Positions 1 to 9,248 of a stretch of DNA of 64,000 nt are shown piece by piece. This stretch comes from JAAXHF01 sp965242605. GTDB lineage: Bacteria; Desulfobacterota; Binatia; Bin18. The notes under the pieces were generated by a model. The model did not search any database and was not told the origin of the DNA. It was given only the letters and a program-made list of their open reading frames with translations. A program made the position numbers and the translations under genes. Numbering within the stretch: the first letter of the stretch is position 1; each line of letters starts with the position of its first letter. The stretch spans positions 186,001-250,000 of the forward strand of contig CBDESS010000004.1 in NCBI GenBank assembly GCA_965242605.1, written 5' to 3'.

Positions 1-1059
1 CCAATCCGGTCGGCCGCCCAGCGTCGCCACGGACAGCAAGATGAGATTCGGGTTGCGCCGAGCCGTGATCGTCCGGAAAAACGAATCAACAGGCCGCCAG
101 CTGTGGATTTCCATCTTAAAAACCAGGAGAAAAATGCCCTCCAGCAGACGCCCCAGCACATAGCCAAGCAGGGTAATCATGAGCGCCGGTCCCAGCCAGA
201 CCGCGCCACCGGGCAGACCCAGCGCCCACGCCAGATACCAGAAAGGCGGATGAACCAGATCGAGACCGTGGTCAAGCGCATGGCCAATTTTGCTCGAGGT
301 AAGGCTGACCCGCGCCAGCTTGCCGTCAACCGTATCCAGAAAGGTCATCAGCCAAGCCGCCAGCAGTCCGAAGCCAAAAGAGCCGGCGGCAAACAGCCAA
401 GTGGCCAGAACGACCAGCAGCCAACTCAGGCCGGTCACCGCATTCGGGCGCACGCCAGCCCGGGCCAAGACGCGGACAACGGCCTTGGCCGGGCGGGGCC
501 AGACCCAGGTAGTGATCACATCGGTGATGCCTTTGTACGACGCCCGGAAAAGGCGCGCTTCAATCTCGTCAATTCGCCGCGGCTGAATTGGAAGGACATA
601 AGGAGCAACGGATTTTCGGAGGGCAGGATTGTAGGCGGGCACCAGGTCGCTCGGCGTGAAGCTGTACAGGCCGTGGGAGCCGACCGTTTGCAACGCTTCG
701 GCCCCGGATAAGAGGGCTAGGGCGGTGCTACAGTTTTGTGCCTCAACCCGGGCCGCGACAACGAGCGGCTGGTCAGCCGAGACGAGCAGGACGCTGTTCA
801 GGGCGGCGGGCGAGGCGAGCAGGGCGTGGAGCAGACGCTCATCAAACACATAATCGGCGCGTACGATAAAAACCTCCCGGCCCTGCGCTCGGAGTGTAGC
901 TCGGGGGCCGACGCCGATCCGGTCGGCCGCGGCTCCAGCCGCTTCCAACGCCCGCCGCAGGCGTTCCGCGCCGGAAAGTCCCCAGATTTTGAGTTCGGGC
1001 TGGTCTGGATCAGTGAGTATCCAGATGGCGGTTTGCGTCCCACTCGTCGCCTTGCTCAT
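1..1059 (-). CDS. CDP-alcohol phosphatidyltransferase with N-terminal nucleotidyltransferase-like region (3' truncated by window edge)
   Basis: Read on the minus strand from an ATG at 1059 to the window edge, giving 353 codons with no stop. The C-terminal half is a membrane CDP-alcohol phosphotransferase. Near residues 230-255 it holds the full signature D-x2-D-G-x2-A-R-x8-G-x3-D-x3-D (DTVDGKLAR, then G, then DHGLD), whose aspartates bind metal and the CDP-alcohol. Such enzymes transfer a phospho-alcohol head group from a CDP-activated donor in the membrane. The first ~165 residues look like a sugar or polyol-phosphate nucleotidyltransferase fold but lack a clear GGxGTR loop. The same two-part layout recurs at 49681-50937. 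The head group is unknown. It is divergent from the OsmC gene. Confidence 0.82.
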   Translation of the reverse strand, partial: MSKATSGTQTAIWILTDPDQPELKIWGLSGAERLRRALEAAGAAADRIGVGPRATLRAQGREVFIVRADYVFDERLLHALLASPAALNSVLLVSADQPLVVAARVEAQNCSTALALLSGAEALQTVGSHGLYSFTPSDLVPAYNPALRKSVAPYVLPIQPRRIDEIEARLFRASYKGITDVITTWVWPRPAKAVVRVLARAGVRPNAVTGLSWLLVVLATWLFAAGSFGFGLLAAWLMTFLDTVDGKLARVSLTSSKIGHALDHGLDLVHPPFWYLAWALGLPGGAVWLGPALMITLLGYVLGRLLEGIFLLVFKMEIHSWRPVDSFFRTITARRNPNLILLSVATLGGRPDW

Positions 1060-1197
1060 AATCTGTGTCCCAAGCGGTCTTATCATAACCGGCAGATGTG
1101 GTATAGGCAGACCGATGCGGCGTGGGTCCGAGCGGCGACCGTGCCTCAATTCTCACTTCCGCCCCCAGAGAGAGACCCTCAGCGTCTGGAGGAACAG

Positions 1198-1710
1198 ATG
1201 GCCGGACAAAAACTAAGAGACCTGCAAGCGCCCCTCAAGCAGCAATACACAGACCGACCCGAATCCGCCCGTGTCACCCTCAAGGCCCAGGCCCGACTAG
1301 GCCAGGGTATCACCTGTAGGCTCGAAACCGGCCAGGCTTTAGTTGAGGCCGGACTGCATCCGGCCACGGGCGGAGACGGTCTGTCGGCCTGCTCTGGAGA
1401 TATGTTGCTGGAAGCGCTGGCCGCCTGTGCCGGGGTCACGCTTGGAGCGGTAGCCACGTCCATCGGCGTGATCTTGCGCGACGCAAGGATCCGAGCCGAA
1501 GGCGACCTGGATTTTCGCGGTACCCTGGCGGTGGCAAAGGACGCTCCGGTCGGTTTTACGAGCATTCGGCTCAGCTTCGATATTGATGCTGACGCCGAGC
1601 CCGAGCAACTGGCGACCCTCCTCAAACTGACCGAGCGTTACTGCGTAGTGTACCAAACCTTGTCCGGCAGCCCCGACCTGTCTGTGTCAAGCACGCTTCA
1701 GAAGAGTTGA
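1198..1710 (+). CDS. OsmC-family peroxiredoxin-like protein
   Basis: This 170-residue OsmC/Ohr-superfamily protein is expected to reduce organic or lipid hydroperoxides in the cytoplasm through two reactive cysteines. Both candidates are visible: one in LEALAACAG around residue 80 and one in ERYCVVYQTL near residue 147, the usual spacing for the family. The start at 1198 is preferred because a GGAGG lies just upstream and the homologous region begins there; the frame is open further upstream but reads as antisense of the neighbouring gene. It could belong to the YhfA-like branch rather than OsmC proper. No partner gene adjoins it. Confidence 0.85.
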   Translation: MAGQKLRDLQAPLKQQYTDRPESARVTLKAQARLGQGITCRLETGQALVEAGLHPATGGDGLSACSGDMLLEALAACAGVTLGAVATSIGVILRDARIRAEGDLDFRGTLAVAKDAPVGFTSIRLSFDIDADAEPEQLATLLKLTERYCVVYQTLSGSPDLSVSSTLQKS

Positions 1711-1804
1711 GCCGCGCCGGCGGCTGACGAGCGCTCGCACCAAAGCCGACGGGGTGCCGACCGGACAGGCTTATACTGGCAGCATCCCCACAACGGTCGT
1801 CAAC

Positions 1805-2779
1805 ATGTCGTTTACCCTGGCCCATCTCTCAGACCTGCACGTCACCCAAGCCCGTCTCCGCTCCCTTCCGCCGCGGCTGAACAAGCAGACAATTGGCTGG
1901 CTCAAATGGCTTGTGCGACGCCGCTCCGAATATCGTCCCGATATCTTAGCGGCGCTCATCGCCGACCTGCACAGCCAGCGGCCAGATCACACGGTGATAA
2001 CCGGAGACCTGACCAACCTCGGCCTTGAGACCGAGCTGCGCTCAGCCCTAGGTTGGCTCGAGCGGCTAGGCGGCCCCCAGCAGGTCACCCTTATTCCGGG
2101 CAATCACGATACCTATACACCAGACTCGGTCTCCAGCCTCCAGACGCATTGGCATGCCTACCTGTGCTCAGATACCCCACCGGCCGGCCCCACATTCCCC
2201 GATGTGTTTCCGAGCCTGCGCGTGCGCGGCCCGGTCGCCCTGCTCGGCCTATCGAGTGTCGGTCCGACCGGTCTGTTGTCCGCCACCGGCCGGGTTGGAC
2301 CGACCCAGCAGGGCTGTCTCGGCCGCCTCCTCCAGCACCTCAAACACCGCGACATCTGCCGGGTTGTCCTGATGCATCACCCGCCTACCCGGGCCGGTTT
2401 GTCGCCGCGGCGGTGTTTACGCGACGCCCGGACCCTCCGCCGGCTGCTGGCCGAGTCAGGGGTCGATATGGTCCTGCACGGCCATACACATACCACCACC
2501 CTGACCCATATTCCGGCCCCGCACCGGGCGGCGATTCCGGTTGTCGGGGTTCGCTCAGCCTCAGCCCTCGGTCACAAGCCCAAACGCAGCGCCCAGTACC
2601 ATGTGTATACCCTGACACCCGGTCAGACCGAGTGCCCCGCGGCCCGCTTTCAGATCAGCCTCAGCATCCGCGTTTACGACCCGGACTCCGGGCACATTCA
2701 CCAGCGTGGCCCCTATCCACTCGCCCCGTTTGAAAAAAACAGTCTGCCGGCTGATGTATTTTCGGTCATTTCGGCGTAA
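1805..2779 (+). CDS. Calcineurin-like metallophosphoesterase (Icc/CpdA type)
   Basis: A 324-residue cytosolic phosphoesterase with every metal-binding motif of the family in order: SDLH near the N-terminus, ITGDLTN, PGNHDTY, LMHHPP and GHTHTT. These build a dinuclear metal site that hydrolyses phosphomonoesters or diesters. The closest known layout is the cyclic-nucleotide phosphodiesterase CpdA/Icc, but the substrate cannot be read from sequence. The ATG at 1805 is chosen over an in-frame GTG at 1754 because the conserved fold begins directly after it. It lies 35 bp ahead of the HtrA-like gene on the same strand. Confidence 0.85.
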   Translation: MSFTLAHLSDLHVTQARLRSLPPRLNKQTIGWLKWLVRRRSEYRPDILAALIADLHSQRPDHTVITGDLTNLGLETELRSALGWLERLGGPQQVTLIPGNHDTYTPDSVSSLQTHWHAYLCSDTPPAGPTFPDVFPSLRVRGPVALLGLSSVGPTGLLSATGRVGPTQQGCLGRLLQHLKHRDICRVVLMHHPPTRAGLSPRRCLRDARTLRRLLAESGVDMVLHGHTHTTTLTHIPAPHRAAIPVVGVRSASALGHKPKRSAQYHVYTLTPGQTECPAARFQISLSIRVYDPDSGHIHQRGPYPLAPFEKNSLPADVFSVISA

Positions 2780-2813
2780 AAAGGGACGAGCAGCGAGGAA
2801 AAGGAGGATTTCT

Positions 2814-3977
2814 ATGATGCAGATCGCGCAACGGCTCCGTTGGCCAGTGTCTCTCCTGTTCCTTGCGGCCCTCCTAGTCGCCCCTGCCCCGAGCCTGGGC
2901 AATGACGACCCAATTCACCAAGCCCTGTCAGCTGTCGTCCACATTCGCACGCAGATTCCCCCGACCGCTCGAACCGCCCGTTTTCTGGGAACACAGCGCG
3001 AAGCGAGCGGCATTGTCATTGACGCCGAGGGCTTGGTCGTGACCGTTGGCTACATCCTGCTTGAAGCCGAACAGGTTGCCGTCACCAGCCTGAACGGCCG
3101 ACCGATCGGGGCCGTTGTTATCGGCAATGATTATGACACCGGCTTTGGCCTGTTGCGGGCCGTGCACCCCCTCCCCGTCTCACCGATTCCGCTCGGCCTG
3201 TCGGCCGAGGTGGCTGAGCGGGCCGAGGTCCTGGTCGCCAGCTATGGCACGGCGGAAGCCGTCCTGCGGGCGCTGGTAACTGCGCGGCAGGAGTTTACCG
3301 GCTATTGGGAATACCTGTTGGAAGACGCGATCTTTACCGCTCCCCCGCACCCCAATTTTGCCGGAGCGGCGCTGATCGGGCCAAGCGGGCATCTGCTCGG
3401 TGTCGGCTCGCTCTTTGTCGGCAACGCGCTTCGAGGCGGACCGGGCGAGCGGCGGCTGCCCGGCAATATGTTCATTCCGATCGACCGGCTGAAGCCGATT
3501 TTGCCCGACCTGCTGGCCACTGGCCGGACATCAAAGCCGCCCCGTCCCTGGCTGGGGCTGTTTACCGAAGAGGTCGGCGGTCATTTATTCATCGCCGGCA
3601 CAATCCCCGAGGGACCATCAGCCCAGGCCGGCCTGAGGGCGGGTGATATTATTATCGGGGTCGGGGAGAAGACGGTCAGCGGCCAAGCCGAGTTCTACCG
3701 CGCGGTCTGGGCCCAGGGGGAAGCCGGGGTAGAAGTCCCGCTCCAGATTTTGCGCGAGTCGGCAATTCAGACCCTGCCGGTGCGGTCGCTGGACCGCGAT
3801 CACTATTTTCAGCACCACCAAGCTCCCCCAGGACCACCAAGGTCCCGGCCCGGACACCGCCCAATCCGCAAAAGTCCAATCCTGGCCCTGGCCGGAGTTA
3901 CGCCTGAGGCCCTGGAGCGGCTAGAAGAGCTTGTGGAGTTGTGGGAGAGCAGCGGATATCACAGGAGGAATCAGACC
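2814..3977 (+). CDS. HtrA/DegP-like periplasmic protein with PDZ domain, catalytic triad lost
   Basis: Begins at 2814 behind a strong AAGGAGG with a signal peptide (LLFLAALLVAPAPSLG). Residues ~30-240 follow the S1C trypsin-like fold of DegP and residues ~250-330 form a PDZ domain. All three catalytic positions are changed: the VVTNNHVV histidine site reads VVTVGYIL, the aspartate site reads DTGFGLL, and the GNSGG serine site reads NFAGA. It is therefore probably a non-proteolytic periplasmic binding or chaperone protein. No stop separates it from the next gene: the frame runs straight into the downstream signal peptide at 3978, so its true C-terminus after about 3800 is uncertain and a frameshift there is possible. 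Confidence 0.72.
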
Positions 3978-4451
3978 ATGCGAAGGAATGCAAGGTGGTC
4001 CATATCACATGTGGTTTTCAGCTTGGCCTTTGCCCTTATCCCTGCCGTCGTCGTCCACGCCCAAGGCACGGGCTTTGGGGTTGGCTCGGGCAGCAACCCC
4101 TGGGACGATAACTCGCGCACCCCGTTTGAAATCAACATGAGCGGCTTCCTCAACACCAAGCCCGAGGAGAGCAATATCGAAGTCGTCACCCTGGGGATCA
4201 GTTCCTTTGGCACGCAGTACCAATACGAGATTATGGACATTGCCGCCCCCAACTATCCCCAGATGAGCACCAGAATGATTCTCCAGAAAGTCGGCCAACG
4301 CGGCATTGACTTCAACTTGATCGGCCCCAAGCCCCTGCTGTCCAAAGTCGCCCAGTCGCCACCTGGCACACCGCTCAAAATTGTTGGCCTGTTTGAGCAG
4401 AACCGCCAGCGCCTGCGGCTGATGGAGGTCAAGGTGCTGGGCATGGAGTGA
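3978..4451 (+). CDS. Small exported protein of unknown function
   Basis: A 157-residue protein starting at an ATG 7 bp after an AGGAGG sequence. The first ~28 residues form a clear signal peptide with an AHA-type site (VVVHAQG), so the product is probably periplasmic. The mature part is soluble, with no recognised domain or cysteine pair. It is in frame with the upstream HtrA-like gene with no stop between, so a fused precursor cannot be excluded. The internal ribosome binding site and signal peptide argue for separate translation. It probably shares an operon with the HtrA-like gene. Confidence 0.6.
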   Translation: MRRNARWSISHVVFSLAFALIPAVVVHAQGTGFGVGSGSNPWDDNSRTPFEINMSGFLNTKPEESNIEVVTLGISSFGTQYQYEIMDIAAPNYPQMSTRMILQKVGQRGIDFNLIGPKPLLSKVAQSPPGTPLKIVGLFEQNRQRLRLMEVKVLGME

Positions 4452-4498
4452 GCACCGGACGAGGAAGACAGAGGCTGGCAAAGACGGCTTGGCGCGAC

Positions 4499-4528
4499 TT
4501 GCCCCGCCGGGCGGGTCTGTTGTATACG
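4499..4528 (+). promoter_or_regulatory. Candidate sigma70-type promoter for the amidohydrolase
   Basis: A TTGCCC box at 4499-4504 and a TATACG box at 4523-4528 are separated by 18 bp, about 45 bp before the start codon at 4574. Found by eye only. Confidence 0.35.
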
Positions 4529-4573
4529 CAACAATACGCAATTGACGCACAACACCCCAAGGAGGAATGACAC

Positions 4574-6307
4574 ATGGCGACATATGATATCCAACTCAAG
4601 GGCGGAACCGTTGTTGACGGCACCCGGGTACCGCGCTACCAGGCCGATGTCTGGATCAAGGACGGGGCCATTGCCCAGATCGGTGGGCCGGGCACCGGGT
4701 TCGGCCAAACAGGTCATAGACGCCGCCGGCCTGATCGTGGCCCCCGGCTTTATCGACCTGCACACCCACTACGACGCCCAGATCCGCTGGGACCCCTACT
4801 GCACCATCTCGGGCTGGCACGGCGTGACCTCGGTCGTGCTGGGCAACTGCGGCTTTGGCTTTGCCCCGGTCAACCCGATTTTCAGGAACGCTCGATGCTG
4901 ACCATGACCCGCACCGAAGCCATTCCCTATGACGCAATGAAATCCGGGATGGCCTGGGACTGGGAGACCATACCCGAGTATCTCGACTCCCTGGATCGAT
5001 CGCCCAAGGGCGTGAACTGCATTCAATACATGCCGACCGCCTCGCTGATGACCTACGTCATGGGCCTGGAGGCGGCCAAGAGCCGGCCGGCGACCGCGGC
5101 CGAACGCCAGGAAATGCAGCGTCTGCTCAACCAGGGCATGGACGCCGGCCTGTGCGGCTTCTCCATCCAACGCCTCGGCCCCGACTCGACCCAGGCCGAT
5201 TACGACGGCTCGCCGATGGTCACCGATATCATGGACGACGCCGACATCCTGAACCTGGCAGAGGTTCTCCACAAACGGGACGAGGGCTTTATCCAGATCA
5301 CCCAATCGACCGGAGCCATCAAAAAAGACCTCGCCTTTCTCGAAAAACTGGCCGAAGTCGCCCACCGCCCGATCCTGCATAACGTCATTGTTGCGGCCCG
5401 CAAAGACCCCAAAGTCCACCGCCGCAGCCTGGCCTGGCTGGAGCGCTGCCGGCAGCGTGGTCTGCCGATTTTTGGCCAGACCGGCACCCACCGGACCGGC
5501 TTTGCGTTTACCCTGGAGCACTGGAACCTGTACGACGCCAGCCCGGCCTGGCGCGAGCTGACAACCGGCACAAAGCGGGAAAAACTAGCCAAAATGAAGA
5601 ATCCGGCCCTGCGCGAAGCGGTCAAACGCGAAACCGAAGAGGCCGACCGCAAACTGCAAGTCATTCAGGCCGGCGTCGGCGGGGCTATTCCGACCCTGAT
5701 CGTCCAGAGCGCCAACAACCAGACCGATCTCGAGCGCTACGTCGGCAAATCGATCGGCCAGATCGCCGCCGAGCAGGGCAAAGACCCGATTGACACCATG
5801 CTTGACCTGTCCATTGCCGGCGAGCTCAACGTCGAGTTCCTCGGCCCCAACCGCGGCTTTAACGCCGACTATACCGCGGAGATGATTAACGACTCGCGGT
5901 TCACCTTCCCTGGCGCGTCCGACGGCGGTGCCCACACCAAGTTCTTCACCGGCGGCGCGTTCACGACCGATTTTCTCCGCTGGCTCGTGCGTGACGAACA
6001 CAAGATCAGCCTCGAAGAAGCCCACTATCGGCTGTCGGCCCTGCCGGCCCACGCGGCCGGCTTCCGCGACCGCGGCACCCTGCGCGAGGGGGCCGCGGCC
6101 GATGTCGTGGTCTACAACCTGGACGAGTTGGACATTGAGCCGGACTGGATCGGAGAGATCGCCTACGACTTCCCTGGTGGCGAGTGGCGGCGCGTCCAGC
6201 GGGCCAAGGGCTACCGCGCTATTATCGTCAACGGCCAGACCACCTTTGAAGATGGCCGCTGCACAGGCAACACCTCGGGCAAGCTGCTGCGCCACGGCCA
6301 CGCCTAA
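4574..6307 (+). CDS. N-acyl-D-amino-acid deacylase-like amidohydrolase, with a compensated internal frameshift
   Basis: About 577 residues of an amidohydrolase-3 / D-aminoacylase family enzyme, which removes acyl groups from N-acyl-D-amino acids or related amides using a metal centre. An AAGGAGG precedes the ATG. Codons ~41-105 read as nonsense in the start frame. In the +1 frame the same DNA encodes conserved family sequence, including IDAAGLIVAPGFIDLHTHYD with the metal-binding HTH, and then GNCGFGFAP. The frame shifts near 4698 (one extra base) and returns near 4885 (one base missing). The rest, including ASDGGAH near codon 455, is intact. A full-length paralogue lies at 44008-45687. Confidence 0.75.
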   Translation: MATYDIQLKGGTVVDGTRVPRYQADVWIKDGAIAQIGGPGTGFGQTGHRRRRPDRGPRLYRPAHPLRRPDPLGPLLHHLGLARRDLGRAGQLRLWLCPGQPDFQERSMLTMTRTEAIPYDAMKSGMAWDWETIPEYLDSLDRSPKGVNCIQYMPTASLMTYVMGLEAAKSRPATAAERQEMQRLLNQGMDAGLCGFSIQRLGPDSTQADYDGSPMVTDIMDDADILNLAEVLHKRDEGFIQITQSTGAIKKDLAFLEKLAEVAHRPILHNVIVAARKDPKVHRRSLAWLERCRQRGLPIFGQTGTHRTGFAFTLEHWNLYDASPAWRELTTGTKREKLAKMKNPALREAVKRETEEADRKLQVIQAGVGGAIPTLIVQSANNQTDLERYVGKSIGQIAAEQGKDPIDTMLDLSIAGELNVEFLGPNRGFNADYTAEMINDSRFTFPGASDGGAHTKFFTGGAFTTDFLRWLVRDEHKISLEEAHYRLSALPAHAAGFRDRGTLREGAAADVVVYNLDELDIEPDWIGEIAYDFPGGEWRRVQRAKGYRAIIVNGQTTFEDGRCTGNTSGKLLRHGHA

Positions 6308-6349
6308 GCGGCCCGTTCCTTCCGTCAGGGAAGAGCATAGGGCGAAGCT

Positions 6350-7114
6350 ATGGGCTGGTTCAGCACGCTATCGGGCGGCACCTAGGGCTGCTCTTGGGCG
6401 GCCCCAATCGGTGCAATCATCGGTGCCTCGCTCGGCTCCACACTCGCGCAAGCAGGGGATGCGGAGGTAGAAGAAGAGGCAGAAGAAACCGAACGAACCC
6501 AGACAGTATTCTTCACCACAGTGTTCGCAGCAATGGGATACCTCGCTAAGAGCGATGGCAGGGTCTCTGCTGAGGAAATCCGGTTCGCAACGCGCCTGAT
6601 GGACGGGATGGAACTCGGCTCTGAAGAACGGGACTTTGCGCAGAATCTGTTCAGGCTGGGCAAGGCGTCCGATTTCCCCATTGACGACGCCATTCGTCAA
6701 TTTCGGAGCGAATGTCCCGACCCGGACATGCTCAACATGTTCGTCTGGATACTGATGAGTGTCGCGTATGCTGACGGTGCAATTGATGCCAGCGAACGAA
6801 GCGTTGTGGAGTCCATAGCTGCGCAGATCGGCATGAGCCGTCTTGAGCTTGAGAGCATAGAGGCAACAGCGCGCGCCGAGAGAGGGAATTCCGTCAGCGA
6901 GACGAGCATCAAAGACGCGTATGAGGTACTCGGGCTCAAGCCGGATGCCTCAGACGCCGAAGTCAAGCGACGTTTCCGCGACCTCATGAACAGCTACCAT
7001 CCAGATAAATTACTGTCGAAGGGGCTGCCGGAGGAGATGATAGAGTTTGCGACAAAGCGGACGGGAGACTTCTCGGCCGCTTACGAACACATCAGACAGG
7101 AGCGGAATCTCTAA
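6350..7114 (+). pseudogene. djlA: DjlA-like TerB plus J-domain co-chaperone, frame broken near its N-terminus
   Basis: From the ATG at 6350 the protein begins MGWFSTLSGGT and meets TAG at 6383. Adding one base there and removing one near 6405 restores a glycine-rich membrane anchor (GGTLGLLLGGPIGAIIG), as expected for DjlA. After that the frame is open: a TerB-like helical domain (GYLAKSDGRVSAEE, then VAYADGAID) and a C-terminal J-domain with HPD in YHPDKLL. DjlA-type proteins stimulate DnaK at the inner membrane. If the indels are real, only a shorter product from an internal start such as 6521 could be made. It may equally be an intact gene with sequence errors. Confidence 0.7.
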
Positions 7115-7177
7115 TCAGTTCCCTGACACTCAGAGCGTTCTTCACACCCTCACCCTTCCTTCTCCTCATCCATCGCG

Positions 7178-7183
7178 TATAAT
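7178..7183 (+). promoter_or_regulatory. TATAAT -10 box upstream of the CaiB-type gene
   Basis: A perfect TATAAT lies 48 bp before the CoA-transferase start. The matching -35 region is weak (CTTCCT at 7155-7160). An AGGAGGGA ribosome site sits just ahead of the ATG at 7231. Confidence 0.4.
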
Positions 7184-7230
7184 CACCCCTGCCTGACCTA
7201 CCGAAGTTATGGACAGAGCAGGAGGGAGAC

Positions 7231-8430
7231 ATGCCGAGAGCCCTTGACGATATCCGCATCCTCGATCTGACCCATGTCGTCAACGGTCCCTACGCCACCC
7301 TGATGCTCAGCTTTCTGGGTGCCGATGTCATCAAGCTCGAGCCGCCGGGAGAGGGCGAGAAAGCCCGCTCACTGCTGCCGCTCCGCGATGTTGCCCACGA
7401 GAGTTTTCCCTTCATCATGCTGAACTCCAACAAGAGGAGCATCACCCTCAACCTGAAAACCGAGCGGGGCAAGGCTCTCTTCCTTCAACTCATCCCGCGC
7501 GTTGACGTGGTCGTCGAAAACTTTGCCCTCGGCGTGATGGACAAACTCGGGCTGGGCTACGAGGTCTTACGCCAGCACAACCCCCGGCTGGTGTACGCGG
7601 CCAGCACCGGCTACGGCCGCAACGGACCCTACAGCGACTATCCGGCCTTTGACTCCATCATCCAGGCCATGTCGGGCCTGATGAGCAGCACCGGAGAGCC
7701 TGACGGTCCGCCGATGAAAGCCGGCCCGCCGGTCATGGATGTCCTGGGCGGGATTCATCTGGCAACCGGCGTGATTGCCGGCCTGCGGCAACGTGACCGG
7801 ACCGGCCAGGGTCTCCTTGTTGAAACCTCCCTGTACGACGCTGCCCTCGGCCCCATGATCGCCCAAATCTCAACCTTCCTCTCCCACGGCGGGACCTACC
7901 GGCGCGCGGGCAACGCCTCCCCAACCGGCGCATCTCCCCCTATAACTGCTATCCGGCCAAGGATGGCCACGTCTTTCTGCTGACCCTGGATGAGCCGCGC
8001 TGGCGCGCCCTGTGCCGGCTGATGGACTGCCCGGATCTGGCCGATGATTCCCCGCTTTGCCACCAATCAGGCCCGCCGCCAGAGCACCGCGGAGGTTGAC
8101 GCCCTGGTCAGCGCCTGGACGCTGCGCCACGCCAAACACGACATCATGGAGCGCTGTTCGGCGGCCGATATCACCTGCGGTGTCGTCAAAGATATTGGCG
8201 AGATCATCACCGACCCGCATATCCGAGCCCGGGGCCGGCTCCAGGACATCACCCACCCGGCCGCAGGAACAATGACCGTACTGGGCTCCCCGTGGTGGAT
8301 TGACGACCAACCGATCGGTATTGACGCGCCAAGCCCCAGCCTCGGACAGCATAATGAACAGGTCTACACCGAACTGCTAGGCCTCTCAGCCCGAGAACTC
8401 GCCCAGCTCAGAGACCAGCATGTGATCTAG
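7231..8430 (+). pseudogene. CaiB/BaiF-family CoA-transferase, frame broken twice
   Basis: A class III CoA-transferase, which moves CoA between acyl-CoA donors and carboxylates. The N-terminus (ILDLTHVVNGPYATLMLSFLGADVIKLE) is typical, and the region around VMDVLGG carries the conserved aspartate thought to form the acyl anhydride. Near 7925 one base appears missing. In the next frame the expected sequence continues (RISPYNCYPAKDGHVFLLTL) to about 8047, where one extra base returns it to the original frame (PRFATNQARR) through the C-terminal domain to 8430. The repaired length of ~400 residues matches the family. Together with the acyl-CoA dehydrogenase and SDR genes it suggests breakdown of an organic acid. 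Confidence 0.75.
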
Positions 8431-8441
8431 CGCCCCGGCCC

Positions 8442-9102
8442 TCAGCGCCGGGCGATATCGTAGATGCGCACGGCCTCAGTGTCGCCAATCCAGCCGACCT
8501 CGGTTGTGGCACTCCCGCAGCCGAAATCGGTCCCGGGGCAAGCCGCCAAAAAACTCCTCCACGCCCTCTCGAAACGGGTCGCCAAACACCGCCCGTCCGT
8601 CAGGGGCCAGGACCGTTTGCAGCAGGGCGCGCACCCAGGTGGCGTTCTCCGGCTCATAGTGGACGTCCCCGCCCACAATCCAATCGTAGCAGCCAAGGGT
8701 CTGAAGACTGCCCGGGTCGTGCAGACAGCAGCAAATCGTGTGAATGGCGGCAACATCATTGAGCGCGCAGTTGAGGTCAACCAGGGACAGCGCGTCGGCC
8801 ACATGGTCCAGCGCAGACACCCGGGCACCCAGCTTGGCCAACACCACACTCTCCAGCCCGACCCCGCAGCCAACAACCAGGACGCGCCGGCCACAGATGT
8901 GCTCGGGTGCCACCTGACCGGCCACATAGCGCGCGACGGCCAGGCCCGTCGGCCACACAATGTTCCAGTATTCATTATCGCCGCAGTACGCGCAGGCCGG
9001 AAAGTCCGGCCGCCAGTTGCAAATCTCTACCAACTCAACCGCTAAGGCATCGGTGATCGCATAGCCGAGCTGTATCTGTTCGTAGACCGGGGGCTTGGGC
9101 AT
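8442..9102 (-). pseudogene. Class I SAM-dependent methyltransferase, frameshifted near its C-terminus
   Basis: The ATG at 9102 opens a ~200-residue methyltransferase with SAM-binding motif I VLVVGCGVGLESVVLA and the preceding NIVWPTGLAVARY, a pattern of the nicotinamide N-methyltransferase / METTL16-like group. The frame ends at 8476 in unlikely sequence (ECHNRGRLDWRH). The neighbouring frame supplies a plausible tail, TTEVGWIGDTEAVRIYDIARR, ending at 8442. One extra base near 8505-8525 explains this. Either a slightly shortened protein is made or the sequence has an error. The substrate is unknown. It is divergent from the CmcJ-like oxygenase gene. Confidence 0.65.
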
Positions 9103-9248
9103 GGTTGGTGTGTATCCGCAGGGCCAAGCCCTGCGCAAGGCCGGGCGTCAGAAGCGAGACCACAAGGCTTCGGAGAACAGCGCCCCGGCTGTACAAGCCG
9201 GGACGGGCGCGCTACCCTTTGTCCACACCGACGAAGGAGGACCCATTC

